Source: Nitrospirillum amazonense | GTDB taxonomy: Bacteria; Pseudomonadota; Alphaproteobacteria; Azospirillales; Azospirillaceae | Assembly (NCBI RefSeq): GCF_007828045.1 | Contig: NZ_VITN01000030.1 | Span: 1 to 62,158, forward strand | Length of the DNA: 62,158 nt | Reading direction: 5' to 3' | Part shown: one piece after another, positions 17,710 through 26,494 of the stretch | Position numbering within the stretch: the first letter of the stretch is position 1 | Layout: every line of letters begins with the position of its first letter | Translations under genes and position numbers: made by a program | The notes under the pieces: model-generated | What the model was told of the DNA's origin: nothing | The model's input: the letters and a program-made list of their open reading frames with translations, nothing else | The model's database searches: none

Positions 17710-19323
17710 ATGAACCTGAAGACCGTGTTGCTCGCTGGCACGGTGCTGGGCGTGGCTTTCGCCGCCGCCGGCGCCTCCGCTGCAGAGACCAAGAAGTCGA
17801 ACGCCGCCTCCGCCACTGCCGCCGCCGCTGCCACCCCGCTGGCCACCCAGGCGCAGATCGACGCGCTGAACAAGCAGATCCAGGCGCTGCAGGCGCAGTT
17901 GCAGGCGATCTCGGCCCAGACCGACGCCGCCAACAAGGCCGCCGCTGAGTCCAAGGCCGCCGCCGAGAAGGCCGCCACCTCGGCCACCGCCGCCACGGCG
18001 AACCTGCCCAGCATCACCTTCCCCAACGGCGTGCCGACCTTCACGTCCGCGGACAAGGCGTTCAGCTTCCAGCCCGTCGGCCGTATCCACCTGGATTACG
18101 GCTACAACTTCCAGGATGCCAAGAACCCCGACAACCGGGCCAACAAGGACATCACCGACGGCTTCAACTTCCGTCGCGCCTACCTCGGCTTCGCCGGCAA
18201 GGCCTTCAACGACTTCACCTACAACGTGACGGCCGACTTCCCCGGCCGCTTCAACCAGTCCGGCCGCCTGCAGACCGCGCAGCTGACCTACACCGGCTAC
18301 AAGGGCTGGCTGATCGACGTTGGCGCCATGCAGCCAGCCTTCACCTTCGAAGACAGCATCAGCTCCAACGACATCGGCCTGCTGGAGCGTCCAGGCATCA
18401 ACAACGTCGTCACCGGCCTGATCGCCAGCGAAGGCCGCCTGTCGGCCGGCGTGCGCACCTTCGGCGACAACTACTTCGCCGACGTCTACCTGACCGGTGC
18501 CAGCGTCAACACCAGCCCGTTCGGCAGCACCACCGTGCTGACCAGCACCGGTGGCGCGACCGCCTCGGTCACCTCCAGCGCCGTGACCGGCGTGGCCGAC
18601 GACCAGAAGGCCGCCTTCGCCCGCGCCGCGTTCCGTCCGATTAACGATGAGCACACCATCGTCCACATCGGCGCCGACGTCGGTTACATGTACGCCCCGC
18701 CGCAGACCAACGGCGTGAACGCCGCCGGTTCGCACGTGCTGGCCCTGTCCGAGCGTCCGGAAAACCGCTACGGCGGCCTCGGCTCCATCCTGAACACCGG
18801 CAACATCAACGCCGACAGCGTCGCCATCTACGGCGGCGAACTGGCCGCCCGCTACGACAGCTTCTGGGCCCAGGGCGAAGGCTACCAGATCGACGTGAAG
18901 CGCCGTAAGGACCTGTCAGCGGCCACCAACGACCCGAGCTTCTTCGGCTACTACGCCGAAGCCGGCTGGGTCCTGACCGGCCAGAAGCGCAACTACGTCG
19001 CCAACCAGGGCGCCTTCAGCTCCCCGACGGTGGACAAGCCCCTGAACCCCGGTGCCGGCCAGTGGGGCACCTGGGAAGCCGTGGCGCGCTACAGCTTCCT
19101 GAACCTGAACTCCGACACCTGGGCCACCAACACCGCCAACCGCGTGCGCGGCGGCCAGCAGGAAGTGTGGACCCTGGGCCTGAACTGGTACATGACCAGC
19201 AACGTCCGCTTCATGCTGGACTACCAGTTCATCGACCTGAAGAAGTACTCGTCCGCCACCAACAACACCCAGGTGGGCGACAACTGGCAGTCCCTGGGCG
19301 GCCGCGTCCAGTTCACGTTCTAA
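17710..19323 (+). CDS. Phosphate-selective porin, OprP/OprO family
   Basis: An outer-membrane trimeric porin that lets phosphate or polyphosphate pass to PstS. The 537-aa precursor has a signal peptide (about 24 residues, cleavage near ASA), then an Ala/Gln-rich coiled-coil segment (about 45-100: QIDALNKQIQALQAQL) as in many alphaproteobacterial porins, and then an OprP barrel with FNFRRAYLGFAGKAFNDFTY and a C-terminal aromatic strand ending VQFTF. Its position opposite pstS and its own Pho-box array support a phosphate role. The start is an ATG after GGGAGAATCTAGGA. A terminator follows at 19363. Confidence 0.92.
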   Translation: MNLKTVLLAGTVLGVAFAAAGASAAETKKSNAASATAAAAATPLATQAQIDALNKQIQALQAQLQAISAQTDAANKAAAESKAAAEKAATSATAATANLPSITFPNGVPTFTSADKAFSFQPVGRIHLDYGYNFQDAKNPDNRANKDITDGFNFRRAYLGFAGKAFNDFTYNVTADFPGRFNQSGRLQTAQLTYTGYKGWLIDVGAMQPAFTFEDSISSNDIGLLERPGINNVVTGLIASEGRLSAGVRTFGDNYFADVYLTGASVNTSPFGSTTVLTSTGGATASVTSSAVTGVADDQKAAFARAAFRPINDEHTIVHIGADVGYMYAPPQTNGVNAAGSHVLALSERPENRYGGLGSILNTGNINADSVAIYGGELAARYDSFWAQGEGYQIDVKRRKDLSAATNDPSFFGYYAEAGWVLTGQKRNYVANQGAFSSPTVDKPLNPGAGQWGTWEAVARYSFLNLNSDTWATNTANRVRGGQQEVWTLGLNWYMTSNVRFMLDYQFIDLKKYSSATNNTQVGDNWQSLGGRVQFTF

Positions 19324-19362
19324 GGTGGCCTCCCTTCGGGGAAGACATCTGTTCCAGGGAAA

Positions 19363-19393
19363 CCCCGCCGGTCCGCCGGCGGGGTTTTTCTTT
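19363..19393 (+). terminator. Terminator of the phosphate porin gene
   Basis: A perfect 9-bp stem CCCCGCCGG / CCGGCGGGG with a TCCG loop is followed by TTTTTCTTT, 40 nt after the stop. Confidence 0.92.
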
Positions 19394-19582
19394 GCCTGCG
19401 ACACTTGCGCACGGGGGGCAGTCAGACGGAACACATCTTCCCCTATGGTGATCGCGGAAAATTGTCATAGTTCGGTTATAGAAACGAATGTCAGTGTTTA
19501 GGTTGCGCCCCGGCGGATGCTGGGCCAAAACGGCCTGTGGCGTGATGCCGGATCGAGAGCCGGATCGAGAGGACGAAGTGCG

Positions 19583-20497
19583 ATGCATGAGGGGCGCGGC
19601 GGCATGAACCCGCAGGACGACAACGCGGCACAGCCGGCGCGGGACGCGCAGCAGGACGACCCCATCGCCGCCGTGCTGGCGGCCGAGGCGGAAGAGTTGG
19701 CCGACATCGACCTGGGTGATGAAGGCGGCGACGATGACGGCCTCGATGGCACGGAGGAAGAGCCCGGACTGGACGGCGGCCCGCCATCGGATGGCACGGC
19801 GCCCGCCGGCGGCAAGCGCGTGGCCTGCGGCGTCACGGGCAAGCTGCGCCCCAAGCGCGATCTGATCAGCCTGGACACCCTGCGCCCCAGCCTGGCCGTG
19901 CGCATCCGCCGCGACCACCCCGGCCTGCCGCCCGACGCCCTGGTCAGCCGCGGCGTGGTCGCCCGCTATCGCTCCCTGTATGTCGAGGAACTGCTGCAGC
20001 AGGAAAAGGGCGAACTGACGGAACTGGATCGCCAGGTCGCGGAAAGCATCGCCACCCACGAGACCCTGGCCGAGAACATCGAGGAAGGCTACGCCGAGGA
20101 GCGTACCCTGGGTGAGCGCATGTCGGACCATCTGGCCAGCTTCGGCGGCAGCTGGACCTTCATCCTCACCTTCGGCGGCTTCCTGATCGTCTGGATGATC
20201 ATCAGCAGCTTCCAAGGGGATAAGTCTTTCGATCCCTACCCCTTCATCCTGCTTAACCTGATCCTGTCCTGCCTGGCCGCCATCCAGGCGCCCATCATCA
20301 TGATGAGCCAGAAAAGGCAGGAGGCGAAGGATCGCCTGCGGTCAGAGAACGACTACCGCGTCAACCTCAAGGCGGAGCTGGAGATCCGGCACCTGCACGA
20401 AAAAATTGATTATCTTATCCAGCGGCAGTGGAAGCGGCTCACCGAGATTCAGCAGCTGCAACTGGAGATTATGCAGGAAAAACGCTATCGTCGCTGA
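19583..20497 (+). CDS. DUF1003 membrane protein
   Basis: A 304-aa protein of the DUF1003 family, whose function is unknown. The ATG at 19583 has GAGAGGA about 10 nt upstream and is preferred over frame extensions. The N-terminal 70 residues are very acidic and Gly/Asp-rich. A central region begins RVACGVTGKLRPKRDLISLDTLRPSL, and two transmembrane segments follow at about 191-211 and 219-241, the second in the hallmark stretch FILLNLILSCLAAIQAPII. The basic C-terminal tail (LHEKIDYLIQRQW) is probably a coiled coil. It stands between the porin terminator and the response-regulator gene, without a clear operon partner. Confidence 0.85.
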   Translation: MHEGRGGMNPQDDNAAQPARDAQQDDPIAAVLAAEAEELADIDLGDEGGDDDGLDGTEEEPGLDGGPPSDGTAPAGGKRVACGVTGKLRPKRDLISLDTLRPSLAVRIRRDHPGLPPDALVSRGVVARYRSLYVEELLQQEKGELTELDRQVAESIATHETLAENIEEGYAEERTLGERMSDHLASFGGSWTFILTFGGFLIVWMIISSFQGDKSFDPYPFILLNLILSCLAAIQAPIIMMSQKRQEAKDRLRSENDYRVNLKAELEIRHLHEKIDYLIQRQWKRLTEIQQLQLEIMQEKRYRR

Positions 20498-20665
20498 TAC
20501 ATCTATCTCTTTTGGGCGGCGTTCCGGCTATTCCTGGCTAGCTAACGCGGGGTGGATACGCGAAAGGGCTAAAGCGACCGGACACAAGTGAGGGTTGTCT
20601 AATGGTCCAAAAGAGCCAATATTAAGCACTCCGATCTAGTTGCATCTGCGTCGGAGGTTTGGATC

Positions 20666-21364
20666 ATGGCCACCCATGATGTTCTGGTGATAGACCCGAG
20701 TACCCTGTTCCGTCAGGGCTTAAGACAACTGCTGCCGCAGGATTTTCGCGTGGTTTCCGAAGCACGCGATGTCGAAGCGGCCCGGGCGGAGCTGTCCGCC
20801 CCCACACCAAATGATATATCCAGTGCCAAGCCGTCCGGCCGTGGCATCGCCCTGGTCCTGTTCGACGTGACGGACGCGGGGGAGTTCCGGGCGGCGGCCA
20901 GCCAGCTGCACAGCCTGTTCCCCGAGGCCCGCCTGGTCTACCTGACCAACGGGTTCGATGCACCCCGCCTGCGCATGGCGCTGGAGGCCGGCATTGACGG
21001 CTACCTGACCAAGGACCGCTCTTCCAACGCGCTGATCCAGTCGCTGCACCTGGTCATGCTGGGCGAGAAGGTGTTCCCGTCCGACCTGGCCCTATTGCTG
21101 ACCCAGCAGAACCATGCCGGCAGCGTCGGTGCCGGCAGCCCGCATAAGGGCCTGTCGATGCGGGAAACGCAGATCCTGCGGGCCCTGGTCAAGGGTGAGA
21201 GCAACAAGGTGATCGCCAACGGCCTGCACATCACCGAGGCGACGGTGAAGGTCCACCTGAAGAGCCTGCTGCGCAAGATCAACTGCAACAACCGCACCCA
21301 GGCCGCCATCTGGGCGCTGAACAACGGCCTGACGGAAGCGACCCCAACAGCGGGCGCGGCCTGA
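20666..21364 (+). CDS. LuxR/FixJ-type response regulator
   Basis: A two-domain transcription factor of the NarL/FixJ family (232 aa). The receiver domain occupies residues 1-130: the acidic patch is DVLVIDPS, the probable phospho-acceptor Asp lies in VLFDVTDAG, and YLTKD supplies the conserved Lys. The C-terminal LuxR helix-turn-helix is clear in SMRETQILRALVKGESNKVIA and ATVKVHLKSLLRKI. Only one acidic residue is seen near the N-terminus where two are usual. Shine-Dalgarno GGAGG lies upstream of the ATG. No sensor kinase is adjacent, so it is an orphan regulator here. Confidence 0.92.
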   Translation: MATHDVLVIDPSTLFRQGLRQLLPQDFRVVSEARDVEAARAELSAPTPNDISSAKPSGRGIALVLFDVTDAGEFRAAASQLHSLFPEARLVYLTNGFDAPRLRMALEAGIDGYLTKDRSSNALIQSLHLVMLGEKVFPSDLALLLTQQNHAGSVGAGSPHKGLSMRETQILRALVKGESNKVIANGLHITEATVKVHLKSLLRKINCNNRTQAAIWALNNGLTEATPTAGAA

Positions 21365-21493
21365 AAGGGACCACCGGACCAGGGGTAACACGCCCGCTGG
21401 AATCCGATTCAGACCTTGGAAACTACCGGGGGCGCATCGCCGGCCCCCCTGAAGCCCGCGCGATTTCAAGCGGGCCGCAATCGGCGGGACCAA

Positions 21494-21533
21494 GAAAAAG
21501 GCCGCTGTCCCAGGCAGGGGACGGCGGCCTTTT
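21494..21533. terminator. Bidirectional terminator
   Basis: GGCCGCTGTCCC / GGGACGGCGGCC (12 bp with one wobble pair) spans 21500-21529, flanked by AAAAA on the left and TTTT on the right. It can stop both the response-regulator transcript and the convergent POT-transporter transcript. Confidence 0.9.
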
Positions 21534-21554
21534 CTTTCGCGGGTCCTGGATCGG

Positions 21555-22865
21555 CTACGCCACCGCCAGAACCCGCTGGCGGCGCAGGGCGACGCTGTAG
21601 AACACCGCCCCCGCCAGCACCAGCAGCGCCACCTGGCCGCCGAAATAGGCGAAGGGCGACAGACGGTCATAGAGCTGGACGTACAGGCCCCCCACCATGT
21701 CGCCGGCGAAAACCGTGAGATAGAACACGGCCGTGATGGACGACTTCAGCCGGGCCGGCGCCTCCATATAGGCCCATTGCAGGCCGATCATGCTGATGCA
21801 CAGCTCACCGAAACCCAGAACGATGTTGGACATCAACATGAACCAGATGCTGACCGGATGATCCTTGGTGGCCAGCAACCCGGCCAGCGCCATGATGGCG
21901 ATGGACAGGCCGGTGATGCCGAAGCCCACGAACACCTTGGTGCGCGCCGGGGTCAGCATGCCCCGGCGGCGGTCCACCCACCCCCAGAAGGTGTTGAAGA
22001 TGGGGGTCAGCAGGATGATCATCAGCGGGTTGACCGCCTGGAGCTGGTCCGGCGTCAGGTCGAAGCCGAAGGGCCACAGGTTCAGGTCGAGGTAGTCACG
22101 GGCGAAGAACACCCAGGTCGTGGCCGTCTGGTCATAGGCCATCCAGAACACCAGGATCATGGGGAAGCCCAGCAGCATACGCACCAGGCGCGTGCGTTCC
22201 TCCGGCGTCATGCCGGCGGCGGGCTGGCCGGCCTTGGCGCGGGCCGCGGCGCGGTCGGCGGCGTTTTCCTGCGGGTAGAAGCGCTTGCCGGCGGCGAATA
22301 CCACCAGGGCCACCGTCATCAGGGCCGCCGGCAGCATCAGCGCCACCTGGTAGCCCGCCTTGTCGCGCACCCAGGGCAGCGCGTAGGAGGTGACGAAGCC
22401 GCCGATGTTGATGGCCAAGTAGAAGTAGCTGAAGGCCTTGTCCATCAGGGCTTCCTTGCCCTGCTCCTGGTACATGCGGGCCATCATGGGGCTGACGTTG
22501 GGTTTGATGGCGCCCGCCCCCATGGCCAGCATCGCCAGGCTGGCGTACAGCATCCACGGGCTGCTGGCGAAGCCCAGGACCACCTGCCCGAAGATGTAGG
22601 GGAACGAGAAAAAGATGATGGTGGGATAACGGCCCAGCCAACGGTCGGCGATGACGCCGCCGATGAGGGGCAAGGCGTAGCAGGACGCCATGAAAATCTG
22701 GATGACGGTGGCCGCGTCGCTGTCCGAGAAGCCCTGCTGCGAGGTGATGTAGAGCGCCAGCAAGGTCCGCATGCCGTAGTAGCAGGCGCGCTCGGCCAAC
22801 TCACCCCAGAAGACGAACCAGAAACCCACCGGATGCCGAACGCGTGCCGTGACCTGTGCCTGCAT
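21555..22865 (-). CDS. POT/PTR family proton-coupled peptide transporter
   Basis: An inner-membrane importer of di- and tripeptides (436 aa, about 12-14 helices). The ATG at 22865 has AAGGA upstream and starts MQAQVTARVRHP; a 32-residue frame extension is not family-like. The proton-coupling motif of helix 1 is present as ELAERACYYGMR (the ExxERFxYYG motif, with Ala for Phe), and the second signature is FSYFYLAINIGGF. It is monocistronic. A second, longer POT protein is encoded at 37582-39318 beside the hydroxyproline genes, so this copy likely serves general peptide uptake. Confidence 0.9.
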   Translation of the reverse strand: MQAQVTARVRHPVGFWFVFWGELAERACYYGMRTLLALYITSQQGFSDSDAATVIQIFMASCYALPLIGGVIADRWLGRYPTIIFFSFPYIFGQVVLGFASSPWMLYASLAMLAMGAGAIKPNVSPMMARMYQEQGKEALMDKAFSYFYLAINIGGFVTSYALPWVRDKAGYQVALMLPAALMTVALVVFAAGKRFYPQENAADRAAARAKAGQPAAGMTPEERTRLVRMLLGFPMILVFWMAYDQTATTWVFFARDYLDLNLWPFGFDLTPDQLQAVNPLMIILLTPIFNTFWGWVDRRRGMLTPARTKVFVGFGITGLSIAIMALAGLLATKDHPVSIWFMLMSNIVLGFGELCISMIGLQWAYMEAPARLKSSITAVFYLTVFAGDMVGGLYVQLYDRLSPFAYFGGQVALLVLAGAVFYSVALRRQRVLAVA

Positions 22866-23375
22866 GCCCAAATCCTTGGAAAAATTGGTGCCTATCCCGC
22901 GGCCCCCCTGCGGAACGGGCGCGCCCGGACATCCCGAACCGGGATGCGGCGGCCTGCCCATTCACGCCCGCGCTGCCCTCTCGCCGTCGGCCCCACCCCG
23001 TCGGGTTCCCCTGGGGCCGTCACGGCGGATATGCCCACCTGTTGTCCATCATGGTCGCCGCACCCCACCGGGGCCGGCGCCGTTGTTAGCCTGCTTCGTT
23101 AGGGGAATCGCGCCCGCGACACAAGCCGGGAATCACAAAACGACAACGCATCAAAAAATTTAAGCGGGTGTCGCCCAAGCCGGCGCCACCCCGGCAAGCC
23201 CACGCCGCCCTTGCCGTCCAGCAATGGCGGGCGAGACCGCCGTGGTTCCGGAACAGCACGGACTGAGGCAAAGTGTAGCGCCAGCATAAACGGGGGATCC
23301 CATATTCCCCTTTCGCTGGCTGTGTGCCTTTTGATTGTCTTGTGCGGTGCGAGAGCGCCCTGTTAATTGGCGGGG
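22866..23375. other. Divergent intergenic region
   Basis: A 510-bp gap between the POT transporter and the following membrane-protein gene. The only structure noted is a nested inverted repeat at 23281-23319 (CCAGC..GGGGA..TCCCC..GCTGG). The short ORFs here do not look coding. Confidence 0.4.
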
Positions 23376-24962
23376 ATGATGGTTGCCTTGGATGCCGACG
23401 CGCGCAGCGATGCCCGCCACCGTAGCTTGGACCTGCCCGTGGCGACGGTGCTGGGCCTTCTCGCCTTGGCGGTGGTCCTGGCCCCGCTGTTCTTCGTGCT
23501 GGTCCCGCCGCTGACGGATTACGCCAACCATCGGGCGCGCATGGACATCATTGCGCACCTGGGGCAGGAACCCCTGCTGCAGCGCTTCTACGCCATCGAC
23601 TGGCAAGTCATTCCCAACCTGGCCATGGACCTGGTGACGCCGCCCATGGTCAAGGTCGTGGGCGTGTTCATCGCCGGCAAGCTGTTCATCGCCGCCATCA
23701 TCGTCAGCATCGTCACCGGCACCTGGGCCCTGCACCGTGCCTTGCACCGGACGGAGCATGGCCCCGGCGGCGCCAACGCGCTGCTGGCCATGGCGTTCAT
23801 GTACAACGGCATTTTCCTGCTGGGCTTCACCAACTTCCTGTTCGGCATCGGCCTGGCGCTGTGGGGCACGGCCATTCGGCTGTCGCTGCGCCGCCGGTCG
23901 CACCTGCAACGCCTGGCGGCCTCCACCGCCACGGTGCTGGTGCTGTTCGTCTGCCATCTGTTCGCCGTCGGCCTCTACGGCATGGCCATCTTCTGCCTGG
24001 AGGCGCCGGGCCTGCTGCGTCGGCCGTGGCGGCAGGCGCTGCGCCACCTGGGCCTGATGGGCCTACCCTTCCTGGTGGTCCTGCCCCTGCTGGCGGCCAG
24101 CCCGACGATGGGCCTGGCCGACCAGATGGTATGGAGCTGGGTGGGCAAGGGCGAGGGCTTGCGCTTCCTGGTCACCACCTTCCACGAGAATTGGGAGGTG
24201 CCGCTGGGCCTGGCGGGCCTGGGCGTGGTCGCCGCCTTGCTGGCCACCCGGCGCATGCACCTGCACGCCGCCGGCTGGATGCTGCTGGCCACCGGCGCCG
24301 TGACCTACATCGCCATGCCCACCATCCTGTTCGGCTCGGCCTATGCCGACGAACGGCTGCCGGTTGCGCTGCTGTTCCTGGGTCTGGGCTTCGTACGATT
24401 CGACTTCCGCAGCCGCCTGGGCCGCATGATCGCCCTGGCCGCCATCCTGGCCATCATCGTGGCCCGCAGCGTGGTCATGATCGGCGACTGGCTGCCCCTG
24501 AGCCAGGTCTACAAGGACATGCGCGCGTCCATGGCGGCGGTGGAGCCCGGGTCCACCATCCTGGTGGCGGAGGCGACGGTGCCCACGGGCGACGTCAACT
24601 TCAACGCCGCCTTCAGCCATGCGCCCTGCCTGGCCATCATTGATCGCCAGAGCCTGGTCAGCACCGCCTTCAGCGTGGCCGGCAAGCAGATCCTGACCGT
24701 GAAGCCCGCCTATACCGAGCGCGTGGACCGCGAGGACGGCGACCCGCCCAGCACGGGCGAAATGGTGAAGGCCGTGACCAATCCCCTGCCCCCCGGCACC
24801 TATTTCTGGCAGGACTGGCAGCGGGACTATGACTACGTCATCGTCCTGAACACCGAGGCCGGACATCGGGAGTTGACGGGCCTGGCCGACCTGGTTCATG
24901 AGGGCAAGGGGTTCCAGCTCTACCGCGTGTTGCACGACGCGATGCCGGCCCCCGCCCCCTGA
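23376..24962 (+). CDS. Polytopic membrane protein of unknown function
   Basis: I do not recognise the family. The 528-aa product (ATG 23376, or 23379; a TTG at 23367 is also open) has about ten hydrophobic helices from residue 20 to roughly 380, an early loop with PPLTDYANHRARMDII, then a hydrophilic C-terminal region of about 140 residues containing VAEATVPTGD, FWQDWQRDYDYVIVLN and FQLYRVLHD. This layout, a long membrane array with a soluble C-terminal domain and a conserved acidic/His early loop, resembles GT-C glycosyltransferase-like envelope proteins, but no catalytic motif can be assigned. A TSUP transporter gene starts 65 nt downstream on the same strand. Confidence 0.8.
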   Translation: MMVALDADARSDARHRSLDLPVATVLGLLALAVVLAPLFFVLVPPLTDYANHRARMDIIAHLGQEPLLQRFYAIDWQVIPNLAMDLVTPPMVKVVGVFIAGKLFIAAIIVSIVTGTWALHRALHRTEHGPGGANALLAMAFMYNGIFLLGFTNFLFGIGLALWGTAIRLSLRRRSHLQRLAASTATVLVLFVCHLFAVGLYGMAIFCLEAPGLLRRPWRQALRHLGLMGLPFLVVLPLLAASPTMGLADQMVWSWVGKGEGLRFLVTTFHENWEVPLGLAGLGVVAALLATRRMHLHAAGWMLLATGAVTYIAMPTILFGSAYADERLPVALLFLGLGFVRFDFRSRLGRMIALAAILAIIVARSVVMIGDWLPLSQVYKDMRASMAAVEPGSTILVAEATVPTGDVNFNAAFSHAPCLAIIDRQSLVSTAFSVAGKQILTVKPAYTERVDREDGDPPSTGEMVKAVTNPLPPGTYFWQDWQRDYDYVIVLNTEAGHRELTGLADLVHEGKGFQLYRVLHDAMPAPAP

Positions 24963-25027
24963 CGAGTCCGCCCGGGAACGGGGCGCCGGTCGCGGGGGCG
25001 CCCGCCACCAACCGCACCGGACATCCG

Positions 25028-25783
25028 ATGGATCCCTGGACCTGGGCCTTGCTGATCGGCGCCGCCTTCGCGGCCGGCGTTCTTAACGCCGTCGCCGGCG
25101 GCGGCAGTTTCCTAGGCTTCCCCGCCCTGGTCTTCGCCGGCTTGCCCCCGGTGACGGCCAACGCCACCAACACCGTGGCCCTGTTTCCCGGATCATTCGC
25201 CAGCGTCTACGCCTACCGGCGGGAGTTCCAGCCCATCCAGGGCGTGGGCATGGTGCCCATGGTGGCCGTCAGCCTGGTGGGCAGCGTGGCCGGCGCCCTG
25301 CTGCTGCTGTGGACACCCGAGAGCGTGTTCGTGGCCCTGGTACCCTGGCTGCTGCTGATGGCCACCTTGGTCTTCGCCTTCGGCCGCCGCTTGGCCGGCC
25401 TGTTGCAGGACAGCGTGCGCCTGACACCCACGGCCCTGCTGTGCTGCCAGTTCGTCATTGCCATTTATGGCGGCTATTACGGCGGCGGCGTGGGCATCCT
25501 GTCCATGGCGGCCATGACCCTGTTCGGCCTGCGCGACATGCACGCCATGAACGCGTGGAAAACCCTGCTGAGCGGCAGCCTGAACGCCATCGCGACGGTG
25601 ACCTTCGCCCTCAGCGGTCGCGTGGTCTGGGCCCCCGCCCTGGTCATGATGGTCTCCGCCATCGCCGGCGGCTATCTGGGCGCCGCCGTGGCCCGCCGGC
25701 TGCCTGGCGACTATGTCCGCCGCTTCGTCATTGTCACCGGCGTGGCGATGACGCTGTATTTCTTCGGGAAGACTTACCTTTAA
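25028..25783 (+). CDS. TSUP (TauE/SafE) family sulfite/sulfonate exporter-like protein
   Basis: A predicted inner-membrane transporter (251 aa, about eight helices). Both family repeats are visible: the N-terminal VLNAVAGGGSFLGFPAL with TANATNTVALFPG, and the second-half YGGYYGGGVGILSMA. TSUP proteins move small sulfur-containing or organic anions, but this substrate cannot be told. It may share a transcript with the preceding membrane protein. The start is the ATG at 25028. Confidence 0.9.
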   Translation: MDPWTWALLIGAAFAAGVLNAVAGGGSFLGFPALVFAGLPPVTANATNTVALFPGSFASVYAYRREFQPIQGVGMVPMVAVSLVGSVAGALLLLWTPESVFVALVPWLLLMATLVFAFGRRLAGLLQDSVRLTPTALLCCQFVIAIYGGYYGGGVGILSMAAMTLFGLRDMHAMNAWKTLLSGSLNAIATVTFALSGRVVWAPALVMMVSAIAGGYLGAAVARRLPGDYVRRFVIVTGVAMTLYFFGKTYL

Positions 25784-25855
25784 AGGCCGCCAGGCAAGTA
25801 AAGGCCGCCAGGCAAGGGCCCACGGCTTGTAAGGCGGGCCGGTCTTGCGGAACGA

Positions 25856-26044
25856 TCAATGCCCGGCCTGACCCTCGGCCAGCTGGGCGGGGCTGACGGG
25901 CGCGGCCTTGGCCTCGTCCGTCGTCGCATCGGGTGCCGCGCGCAGCGCCACCAGGGTCAGGAAGGCGGACACCACCACCAGTACCGCCAAGTCAAGGCCC
26001 CGGTCGTTCAGACGACGCGTCAGGCTGATGATGAGGCGGGTCAT
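25856..26044 (-). CDS. Small single-span membrane protein (hypothetical)
   Basis: A 62-aa ORF beginning MTRLIISLTRRLNDRGLDLAV, with one hydrophobic segment (about residues 17-37) and a short Ala/Pro-rich hydrophilic tail. GGGGATC lies about 10 nt upstream of the ATG. Positive charges before the helix suggest the C-terminus is periplasmic. No family is recognised and there is no operon partner, so it is a plausible but unproven gene. Confidence 0.45.
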   Translation of the reverse strand: MTRLIISLTRRLNDRGLDLAVLVVVSAFLTLVALRAAPDATTDEAKAAPVSPAQLAEGQAGH

Positions 26045-26494
26045 GGGCGGGATCCCCGGCGACGCCGGAGAAGGTTCCGGCAGTGCTGATACGGGCGGGC
26101 TGCCGCAACCTTGCGCTTTAAAAACCGCGCACTGATAAAAAGACAGCCGCGCCGCCCTGGGGTGCCCAGACTGAATCCCCAAGGCCAACGCGGCCGCCCA
26201 TCGGGGGCTCTGGGAGAACCACCCCCTTCCCTTGGGCCCGGGACCACACCCCCATCATGGCGCCCTGCGCGATCACAGGGGCGCCTGCCACCCTGTCAGC
26301 GGCCGGATAAGAGCGTGTGGTGTCGTCCCGATGCCATAGGCGCGATCCCTATCCCTGGTTCTTTTTCGCCGGGGCGGGCGCATCGCCACAACCCCAGGTC
26401 GATTGATTGCATAATTACTGATTGAGACAACGCTGTCAAGAGCGGCATAGCAGGCTGCGGATGGCGTCGCGTCACAGCGGCGAGACAGGTTTTG
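26045..26494. other. Intergenic region downstream of rmuC
   Basis: About 450 bp between the small membrane ORF and the rmuC stop. The ORFs here are Pro/Arg-rich shadows. No clear terminator, RNA or operator was seen. Confidence 0.35.
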
